This document shows, in pieces, positions 56,218-64,000 of a stretch of 64,000 nt of DNA. The stretch covers positions 3,034,672-3,098,671 of the forward strand of contig NZ_LT629733.1 of the NCBI RefSeq assembly GCF_900104785.1. Direction: 5' to 3'. How positions within the stretch are numbered: the first letter of the stretch is position 1; each line of letters starts with the position of its first letter. The stretch is from Formosa sp. Hel1_31_208 (GTDB lineage: Bacteria; Bacteroidota; Bacteroidia; Flavobacteriales; Flavobacteriaceae). A model generated the notes under the pieces. That model searched no databases and was not told where the DNA came from. It saw nothing but the letters and a program-made list of their open reading frames with translations. Position numbers and translations under genes: made by a program.

Positions 56218-56700
56218 TTATAGAAAACTACGATCGAATCCCAGCGGTAATAAATTTGCGAGCGAGTGAGACTTGACAATCTTTCCAGATGTACCCATAA
56301 AGTAAATTTCTATTGGAAACTCTTGCTTCACTTCGTATTCAGCTATTGTTTGTCTGCAAGCTCCACAAGGAGGAATTGGTGTGGTATTGATGTTGTTTTG
56401 AGCTCCAGCGGTTATTGCCATACTTACAATTTTAGCATCTGGATATTGAGCTCCTGCATAGTATATAGCTGTTCGTTCGGCACATAAACCAGAGGGATAA
56501 GATGCGTTTTCTTGGTTACTTCCTGTTATGATTTCACCATTGTCTAATAATAATGCAGCGCCTACTAAAAACTTTGAATAAGGTGCATAAGCTTTTAATC
56601 TAGCTTCTTTGGCGTTTTCCATTAAGGATGCAATATGATTTGGTAACTCATTAGAGTTATCATAAACACTAAGCTTTGACTCAATTCTAATCTCCTTCAT
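56218..56700 (-). CDS. cdd: Cytidine deaminase
   Basis: 160 residues. Zinc-site motifs CAERTAIYYAG and PPCGACRQTI (the two Cys plus the Cys of CAE). Converts cytidine and deoxycytidine to uridine forms in pyrimidine salvage. Sits in the conserved porV-cdd-pdhA-pdhC order. Confidence 0.95.
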   Translation of the reverse strand: MKEIRIESKLSVYDNSNELPNHIASLMENAKEARLKAYAPYSKFLVGAALLLDNGEIITGSNQENASYPSGLCAERTAIYYAGAQYPDAKIVSMAITAGAQNNINTTPIPPCGACRQTIAEYEVKQEFPIEIYFMGTSGKIVKSHSLANLLPLGFDRSFL

Positions 56701-56717
56701 TACAAACTGTATTAGAC

Positions 56718-56751
56718 AAAAAAACTATTGCTTAAGAACAATAGTTTTTTT
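56718..56751 (-). terminator. Intrinsic terminator after porV
   Basis: AAAAAAACTATTG and CAATAGTTTTTTT pair around an 8-base loop. It stands between the porV stop and the cdd start. Confidence 0.85.
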
Positions 56752-56771
56752 GTTATCAATATAATTGACGA

Positions 56772-58001
56772 CTAATATTCGTCATATTCGCCATCTCCAA
56801 AGTTAAAGGTTAGAGAGAAACGAAGTGTATTTTCTAACGGGCTTTGCACCTTTGAAGCCGAGAATAAATATGATAAGTCGATATTTATTGTCGTGTATTT
56901 AAATCCTGCACCTAAAGCAAAAAACTTTCGTGCTCCTTTTTCATCACTTTCATTAAAATAACCAGCTCTAAATGCAAAAGACTCTTGGTATAAATACTCA
57001 GCACCTAAAGCCCAAGTAAACTCTTTTAATTCTTCACTAAATCCTCCTGGCGCATCACCAAAAGATTGAAAAACGCCTGATAAGAACCCTACATCATTAG
57101 ATTGACCTCCCGTAATAATCGTAGGTTCTCCTTCATCAATATCTGTTGTGGATGGATCGTCTACTGTTTGCTGACCGTCACCATCTGTATCTACAAATCC
57201 AAATAAGGGAGGTGTAGGCACTAAAAGTTTTGTCACTTCAGCCGTAACTGATAATTTGTTGTAATCATCAAAGATGAAATCAAACCCTCCACCTAAACGC
57301 AAATTTGTTGGTAAGAAGTTCTCTCTACCACCATCATCATATTTAATTTTAGGTCCTAAGTTTTGAATGGCGAATCCAAAGCGTGTTCTACCGTTAAAAC
57401 TATTGTATGCTTCTTCTTCACTCTGATAATATCCAGTAATGTCAACACCAAAAGATCCAGCAGCTTGAGCATTAGCATCAACAGACTGGATTCGTAAATC
57501 CGAGCGTAAATAGCGCAATACTACTGCCATTGAAAACTGATCTGCCAATCGTAAAGAATACGACGCATCTATTGTAAATTCATTAGGTTTTTCTATGATA
57601 GGGTCTACAAATTCATTTTCACGAATTTCAATTTCTCCAAGGCCAAAATATTTAAAACTAAAACCAAAGGCACTTCGCTCATTGATTCTATTAAAATAGG
57701 TCAAATAAGCAATAGAAATATCATTTACTAATCTACTCAAATAAGGCGTATAACTCACTGCTATTCCTGATTTTGCTTCAGAAAATGTATACTTCGCAGC
57801 GTTCCATTGTTGTGCATATGCATCTACAGAAGTCGCAACTCCCATATCTCCCATACCTGCAGCTCGCGCGTCGGGCGCAATCAACATAAAGGGCACACCA
57901 GTTGTTATTACTGTAGACTGATTATCAAATGTTATGGTTTCTTGAGCATTTAACGTGTTAAATACTGTAAGTATAATTAGGGCTAAAATGTATTTTTTCA
58001 T
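56772..58001 (-). CDS. porV: Type IX secretion outer membrane protein PorV
   Basis: 409 residues from ATG 58001 (MKKYILALIILTVFNTLNAQ); ATGs at 58013 and 58019 give only short extensions. Mature protein opens with FMLIAPDARAAGMGDMGVATSVDAYAQQWNAA, the PorV signature, followed by a FadL-like barrel. PorV is the OM shuttle that carries cargo to the PorU sortase. Directly downstream of porU, as expected. Confidence 0.95.
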   Translation of the reverse strand: MKKYILALIILTVFNTLNAQETITFDNQSTVITTGVPFMLIAPDARAAGMGDMGVATSVDAYAQQWNAAKYTFSEAKSGIAVSYTPYLSRLVNDISIAYLTYFNRINERSAFGFSFKYFGLGEIEIRENEFVDPIIEKPNEFTIDASYSLRLADQFSMAVVLRYLRSDLRIQSVDANAQAAGSFGVDITGYYQSEEEAYNSFNGRTRFGFAIQNLGPKIKYDDGGRENFLPTNLRLGGGFDFIFDDYNKLSVTAEVTKLLVPTPPLFGFVDTDGDGQQTVDDPSTTDIDEGEPTIITGGQSNDVGFLSGVFQSFGDAPGGFSEELKEFTWALGAEYLYQESFAFRAGYFNESDEKGARKFFALGAGFKYTTINIDLSYLFSASKVQSPLENTLRFSLTFNFGDGEYDEY

Positions 58002-58066
58002 ATGTAATTTCATGTTCATTTCAAGGTATTGCTACATTGCTTATATTAAGCAAATATAAATCTTTA

Positions 58067-61000
58067 TTATAGTATGACAAGTTTTTCGATTTTTTTCAAC
58101 TTGTTTATTTAAACGGTTCGATCTCACTTTTAGTTTATAAACATAAACTCCTTTTCCTATTTTTTCTCCGAAATCGTCTCTACCATCCCAAACAATATCC
58201 TTTGAAAGTGAGCTCGTGATTTTACTTCCTCCCGAAGTTTGACCATTTAATGTACGAACAAGTTTACCAGAAACCGTAAATATTTGTACTGAAACGTCTA
58301 AAACATCTGAACTATTGTGATTAAACCAAAATTCGGTATAATCAATAAACGGATTTGGATAGTTTAAAACATTAGTAATGACCAATTCATCATCTTTATC
58401 TCGCACTAGAAATTCTATTTCGGCAATTGATGAATTATTATATACATCCCAAGCTTTAAGCGTTAAGGTATGTAACCCTGGCTCTAGTTCTCTAAAGGCA
58501 TAACTTAATTTTCCGCTTTGGTAGTCATCTACATTGGCTTGATAATAATCATTTAGAACAAATGGATTGGTTTCATCACCATCAATAATCGCAGTAATAT
58601 CATGACCAATACCACTTGCTGTATTGATTCCGTTATCATCTTGCAATTTTGCAATAAGTGTTGGTTGTTCATTGGTAATTCCTCCGGATACGAAATTTTC
58701 ATCATTCATAAACAAATTGATTACCGGACCAATATTGTCTTCCTCTGCATTTTCATTTATACCTCCTACTTGAATATCGAAACTATAACCTGCCTTATCA
58801 TCAAGTATATTATCTTGTTTAGAATAAAAACTCACCTTACCTTGCCCTACTGGAATTCCGATATCTCGAGGCACCACATATTCAAATTCAAAGTTTCCAT
58901 TGGTTACAGTCGCCTGTCCTTTAAAAATAGTTTCTCCTATCGTTTTTAAAATCCAATATAATAAGATCCCCATTACTTGTCGTCCGTCGTTTCCTAAGGT
59001 TTGTCGATCAATTTCTTTATCAAATACAGTCGCAGTGACGACGCCATTATAATTTGACAAGAAATTTCCTGAACTATCATAAACTTCTCCAGACATTTTA
59101 ACTCTATCCAATGCTTTAAGTGGCTCATTAAATTGGCTTAATGGAATATCGTTAACTTGAGTTAAACGAATTTCGGGCTTTGCAAATGCTAATTGCATTG
59201 CAGGATCACCAATAAAAAACACTAGTGATTTTTGAGGGCTTCCAACAACACCAACATCATTTTTAGTTCGTCTTAGGGCTTCTCCAATAGTAGGATACTC
59301 ATTTGATCCATAACTAAACAAGTACTGATCAAGAACTTCATTAAAAGACACACCTATAGTAACAAAAATCTGTCTTGTCGTGGTAATTAATCCAATAGCC
59401 CTCCTATTTTATTCCAATAGGTAAATTCACCGGCCGTTATTCTTTGTGGATTATCAAACTTTGTATACTCACAGGTCACAGTCACAAAGAGTGGAAATTT
59501 GCATACATTTCTTATATCTTGAGCATCGTTCTTTGTAAAAATACGTTCACCAGACAATCCGTCTTCTCCGCCATGACCAAAATAATTAACAACCAAAGCA
59601 CCAACTTCAATCGCATCTTTAATGGCTTTATTCACTTCAGGGTAACGTTCTCCGCTCGCCGTGGATTCTTGTTGAAACGCGTCCGTATGAATCTTGATAA
59701 CATTCATAAAAGGTTTTTCTTCTGTCACCTCATTTCCAATAGCATCGGTTGTGCTTTCAAGAACTATTTCCCAGTCTTTATCAACATCATCTGAAATAAC
59801 TACAAAATTATTTCTCCAACTGCCAAATGCTTCTTCTTGATAATAACCGTCTATTTTATCTACTAACTCTTTGGCGCGCTGAGGAGACTCAGCTAATATT
59901 CTACCAACAGCAATATCTAATCGATCTTGAATTTGCATCAAACCTTCATTTTCATCCATCATTCCGTAGAAATCATCAGAAATAAATGAAGAGGTCAAAC
60001 TAAAACTCTCCAATGAATTCCATATTGGTACGATATTAGTATTATTTGAAATACGATCTTTATAATCGTAGGATGCATCTCCGAAAAGACATAAATATTT
60101 CATTCTTCGATCGGGAGAACTAGCGTTATCATACACATATTTAACCATATTTCTTATGGCTGATATATCGGGATTACCAGAGCTAAACTCATGATAAATT
60201 TCATTTAAAGTTTACCACTTGACATTTAAATTATATTGTTCTCTATTAATTTGAGCTAGACGTTCGGCTTGTGTCACAAAATTATTATGAGATACAATAA
60301 TATAGTCGACATCCTGAAACTCGCCTTGTGCATTTTGAAAAATGGTTCCTTTTATATTCTGGTTGCTTACTGAAGTATTTGCGTCTCTCGACGGCTGGTA
60401 ATAATCTATACTTGAAACGGTGACATAATTTTTATTAGTTCCAGCAACGTCTTTAAAACTGAAGTTGGCACTCTGATCACTATTTACTACTCTTTGTACA
60501 TTATATTTATCGGTTATATCCCAAACTTCTTGTATTGAGCTGGCATTACCAATTGTGTATTCTACAATTCCTGGGTTAAGAGCCACGTCATCATTTCTAA
60601 ACCTGAATTGCGTGCCTTCAAAGATTAATCCTCTTGTAGCTTCAATAGAGATATAGTCTAAATAACCAAATGCTGATGGGTTACTATTATTATTAAAAAT
60701 CAATTTAACAGCAACATCAGATGAAGGTAAATCAACCTCTTGATCAAAGGTTTTACTATCCGCGAGAATAGGATCATCAACAATAACAAACCCTAAAGTA
60801 CTAATCAATGTACCATTTAATAAGATTTTCATATCGGTAATGGTCGACTCACTAACTCCTGCGGTAATAACTTTCATCTTTGCTGGTTCGGATGCAATAA
60901 TGTTTGGAAAGTTAAAGCTAAAGTCTTGTTCATTTTCAATATCAAAGCGTTCACCAAACCAGCGTCTTCCTATTTTTGCCAAGTTTATTTTCATCCACTT

Positions 61001-61911
61001 CATAAAACTGATAATCTTGAAAGGTATTTACGTCTATAGTTGGACTTCCATCAGGTTGATTCAATGACTGTATCCGCTTACCAAATGCGCCTTGAGTATT
61101 TACATAATAATAGGATTTATTAGAATAGAGATTTAAATTAGTATCACTGTCTTCATTGTAACCCGTCGGACCTTCGGCATAAAACAAGATGAAATCTTCA
61201 TTATTGAATACACCGTCCTCTTCTCCAACAAATCGAATCGCATTTTCCGTAAGATCAAATGGATAATACTCATTGTTGGCTAATGGCAGCATAGCACCAC
61301 CATTACCATAAATCTTTATGGTTCTTGGGTCGACATTAGTATTGACACCTATCGAACTTAAAAACGACTTACTCAATCTAAATACTCCAGATTTATCTAC
61401 ATAAAATCTATGCCAAGTACCCGTATTCAAAATTGAATTTGTAATTTCTTGAGTGCTTTGAGCCGATCGAGATAAGTTTCCATACTGGTATGTAATCGTA
61501 AAAGAAGTCATCTTTTTATAGATACCACGATCATTAATAATTGGCGTAATTTCAAAATAAGCGGAAATTTCATCTCTATCAATCGCATTCTTTAAACTTA
61601 GTTTTGGCGCATTAGGAATCAATTCTAAAGGAAGTTGTTTCAACTCTGAAACAGTCATATTACTGTAAGAAACCTGGCTTAACACAAACAGAATTTTCAT
61701 TGATATAATTACTCTCTTCCCATTGTGAAAAGAATATTAAGCCTTTCTTATAAGTAAAGTTAAAATGTTTTTTATCAAATCCAGGAACTTCTAATGATGC
61801 TGTTGAAGTTTCTAAGGTTCTTGGTGATTCCCAACTAATATTAAATTGCTTTTGCTGAGAAAACCCAAATAAAGAGCAAACAATTAATGGTAATAGTAAG
61901 TACTTTTTCAT
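58067..61911 (-). pseudogene. porU: T9SS sortase PorU, broken into five frames by homopolymer indels
   Basis: Start at ATG 61911 (MKKYLLLPLIVCSLFGFSQ) and, after restoring the frame, stop at 58069-58067. The pieces together cover the whole PorU protein: N-domain, the gingipain-like sortase (CLFGDASYDYKDR, VVNYFGHGGEDG with catalytic His, and PLFVTVTCEYTKFD with catalytic Cys), and a C-terminal T9SS-type sorting tail (NYPNPFIDYTEFWF). Breaks lie near 61,670-61,700, 60,973-60,977, 60,211-60,219 (two), 59,399-59,401, 58,943-58,971 (two) and 58,090-58,096. Each is a one-base change in a run. PorU cleaves the sorting tail of cargo and links it to lipopolysaccharide. Confidence 0.85.
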
Positions 61912-62044
61912 AGTCAAATAACGTCTATAACTCGTGATATTATGGAGTCTCAATTTTTTATTCAAAATTACAACAATAATTGATTTATTCAACCGTTATT
62001 AACATCAAAATACACCGATAAACTGATCAAAAATCCGTTATTGT

Positions 62045-62099
62045 GTGCAAAAAAAGGATGAAATGCAACTTTTTTTCCATTTTAGTGCAAAAAAAGTTG
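62045..62099. promoter_or_regulatory. Repeats in the porU-gldJ intergenic region
   Basis: The 12-base string GTGCAAAAAAAG occurs twice (62045-62056 and 62085-62096), exactly 40 bases apart. In addition CAACTTTTTTT (62066-62076) is inverted at 62089-62099. These lie between divergent porU and gldJ and could be a shared control site. Confidence 0.4.
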
Positions 62100-62126
62100 T
62101 TAGTTTACCTTTAATTACTATATTGC
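62097..62126 (+). promoter_or_regulatory. Candidate gldJ promoter
   Basis: TTG at 62097-62099, a 19-base gap, then TATATTGC at 62119-62126, close to the TTG-N19-TAnnTTTG pattern of Bacteroidota. It is 40 bases upstream of the gldJ start. Confidence 0.4.
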
Positions 62127-62165
62127 GTGTCTAAAATCAAACTAGCTTACTTAAAAAGTATGGAT

Positions 62166-63889
62166 ATGAAAAACATCTTAAACCTAAGGATACTATTGGC
62201 CCTAGTACTATCTTTAACAATCGTTAGCTGTAGCAGAAACTCTTCTTCAAATAAACGTCTCTAGAGCAACAGGATGGAAAATTAATGACAAAAATGGTGG
62301 TTTTCAGTATAACGACAAGTTCCAAGAACAAGAAACTGCACCAGGATTAGTTTTCATTGAAGGTGGAACCTTCACAATGGGTAAAGTTCAGGATGTCATG
62401 CATGACTGGAATAACTCTCCTAACCAACAACACATTCAATCTTTTTACATGGATGAAAGTGAAGTTACTAATAAAATGTACACAGAGTATTTAGATTGGA
62501 TAAAAACTACTTATCCGCCTGAAGAAGAAAACTATAGACTAATCTATGAAGGTGCTTTGCCTGATACATTAGTATGGAGAAATCGTTTAGGTTATGCTGA
62601 AATGATGACTGAAAACTATTTGCGCCATCCAGGTTACGGTGAGTATCCTGTGGTTGGAGTAAGTTGGATCCAAGCTGTCGAATTCGCTAACTGGAGAACA
62701 GATAGAGTTGCTGAAATGGAATTACAAAATGCTGGATATCTAGAAAGAGATTCACATTTATCTTCTTCTGCAGAAAGCAATTTTAATGTAGATACTTATA
62801 TCAATGCTCCAACACTTACATATGGTGGTAATGACTCTATTATCAATCCTCAAAAATCAAGACGACGTGTTCAAACCACCGCTGCAGGTGATACAATAAA
62901 CAGATTCGCGAAAGAGAATCTGGTATAATCGGACCTGATTACAGACTACCAACTGAGGCAGAATGGGAATATGCAGCTCTTGGCTTAAGTGAATTGAGAA
63001 GCTATAATGTCTATCGCGGACGTAAAAAATATCCATGGGACGGTCAATACACACGTTCTGGGAAACGAAAAAACTAAAGGAGATCAATTAGCAAACTTTA
63101 AGCAAGGAAAAGGAGATTACGGCGGAATTGCTGGGTGGTCTGATGATGGCGCTGATATTACTGCTCAAGTAATGTCATATGCACCTAACGATTATGGGTT
63201 ATACGATATGGCAGGTAATGTTGCTGAATGGGTAGCCGATGTATATCGTCCTATAGTAGATGACGAATTTAATGACTTTAACTACTACAGAGGGAATGTC
63301 TACACTAAAAATGCGATTAACGAAGATGGAACAGTGAAAATTGTTACTCCTGATGAGATTGTGTTTGACACTTTAAGTAATGGTCAAGTAATTGCAAGAA
63401 ACTTGCCAGGTGAAATCTTACAGGTAGGTGTTGACGAAAATGAAACGTACTTAAGAACAAACTTTGATAAAAAGTGATAACCGTAACTTTAGAGATGGAG
63501 ATGCTAGATCATCACGACAGTACGCTGATAGCTTTGATGAAGACGAAGACACTTCTGATAAAAGCAACTTAACTAGCAAAATGTATAACTCTCCGCGACA
63601 TAACGTTAAAAGAGATTCTACAGGTCAGATTATAAAAGAATATGACACCTCTAATGATAGAACGTCTTTGATTAATGATGAAGTGAGAGTATATAAAGGG
63701 GGTTCTTGGAGAGATAGAGCCTACTGGATTGATCCAGCACAACGCAGATATTTCCCACAGGATATGGCAACTGACTATATCGGGTTTAGATGCGCAATGT
63801 CTAGAGTTGGTTCAAAACTCAAGGAAATAGTAAGAAGAGAAACTAATTCTTTTTTTAGAAGATATAAAAGTCCTAATCATAATGATTAG
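62166..63889 (+). pseudogene. gldJ: Gliding motility lipoprotein GldJ, broken by homopolymer indels
   Basis: Lipoprotein start at ATG 62166 (or 62160) with lipobox TIVSC. Read through four one-base changes the sequence gives a whole GldJ (formylglycine-generating-enzyme-like fold; GGTFTMGKV, PVVGVSWIQAVEFANWR, YGLYDMAGNVAEWV, KGGSWRDRAYWIDP, RRYFPQDMATDYIGFRCAMS). Breaks: extra A at 62253-62255 (in-frame TAG at 62262), missing A at 62911-62913, extra A at 63068-63073, extra A at 63469-63473. GldJ stabilises GldK and is needed for gliding and T9SS function. Confidence 0.85.
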
Positions 63890-63895
63890 GACTTT
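63867..63895 (+). terminator. Terminator overlapping the gldJ stop codon
   Basis: AAAGTCCTAATCA and TGATTAGGACTTT pair around a 3-base loop, followed by Ts. The stop codon (TAG 63887-63889) lies in the right arm of the stem. Confidence 0.75.
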
Positions 63896-63911
63896 TTCTT
63901 ACTTTTATTTT

Positions 63912-64000
63912 ATGAAATTAGAAACTATATACAAGCATTTTTTGACATGTGATTCTGTTTGCACTGACACCAGGAAAACCGGAGATAACAGCATGTTTTT
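63912..64000 (+). CDS. murF: UDP-N-acetylmuramoyl-tripeptide--D-alanyl-D-alanine ligase (5' end only)
   Basis: Only 29 codons lie inside the window: MKLETIYKHFLTCDSVCTDTRKTGDNSMF. The 'DTRK....NSMF' segment is the start of the MurF/MurE N-terminal domain. It fits the gldJ-murF order known in Flavobacteriaceae. Rest of the gene is outside. Confidence 0.75.
   Translation, partial: MKLETIYKHFLTCDSVCTDTRKTGDNSMF

Noticed and set aside
58602..58949. 115-codon frame opposite porU
   Set aside because: Cysteine- and isoleucine-rich shadow of the porU coding strand; the porU reading explains the region.
62166..62264. TAG in gldJ as recoded or programmed stop
   Set aside because: Removing one A from a three-A run restores the family sequence directly; no slippery heptamer or downstream structure is visible, and many other run errors occur nearby.
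1..64000. Mobile elements, phage genes, CRISPR arrays, tRNA or rRNA genes
   Set aside because: I looked for transposase-like ORFs, terminal inverted repeats, periodic repeat-spacer patterns and tRNA-like cloverleaves and found none. The repeats seen are short and isolated.

Overview
The window is chromosomal DNA from a member of the Flavobacteriaceae (Bacteroidota), most likely a marine one. The evidence is its AT-rich composition, T9SS and gliding genes (porV, porU, gldJ and a cargo protein with a type A sorting tail), bacillithiol synthesis (bshC), an OMP-b-brl/CarboxypepD_reg receptor, the rpmB-rpmG-DUF4295-ftsY block, and weak Shine-Dalgarno sites with TAnnTTTG-type -7 boxes. I see no tRNA, rRNA, CRISPR array, insertion sequence, integrase or phage gene. 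This is ordinary chromosome rather than an island.

Layout. 0-6 kb (minus): a LysM/periplasmic-binding lipoprotein-like protein, OsmC and a DUF922 protease-like gene (translationally coupled), then guaA and bshC. 6-10 kb (plus): an M14 peptidase, a DUF4287/DUF5655 protein and a membrane protein with a TonB-like C-terminus. 10-19 kb (mostly minus): rimO, a class C serine hydrolase, an amidase, ftsY, the three small ribosomal genes, cinA, an orphan Hpt protein, an FAH hydrolase and an exonuclease. 19-29 kb: a membrane acyltransferase, a lipoate E2, a GT2, recR, a T9SS cargo protein, a Na+/solute symporter and a CoA-binding protein. 29-36 kb: a TonB-receptor-like barrel, a degraded patch (31.4-32.8 kb) with a frameshifted mini membrane gene and an N-terminally truncated ORF, fabH and htpG.

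36-43 kb holds the most unusual material. A PAP2/haloperoxidase lipoprotein, a Crp/Fnr-type regulator and a MOSC protein are followed by a four-gene operon: FadL-like porin, SQR-like flavoprotein, DsrC/TusE-like protein and DsrE2-like protein. A perfect Crp/Fnr-geometry palindrome lies in front of the operon and a strong terminator behind it. It looks like a sulfide/persulfide relay without DsrAB, and is the best candidate here for an under-described system.

43-51 kb: a DEAD-box helicase, two ECF sigma/anti-sigma modules facing an unknown membrane protein, and small membrane proteins. 51-58 kb (minus): DoxX (plus), an SDR, an M28 peptidase, pyruvate dehydrogenase E2 and E1-alpha, cdd and porV.

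58-63.9 kb: porU (minus) and gldJ (plus) are both split into several frames. I can restore each gene with about twelve one-base changes, nearly all in homopolymers. Coding similarity continues through every break and two breaks are compensated, so a patch of poor base-calling is more likely than gene death. The window ends inside murF.
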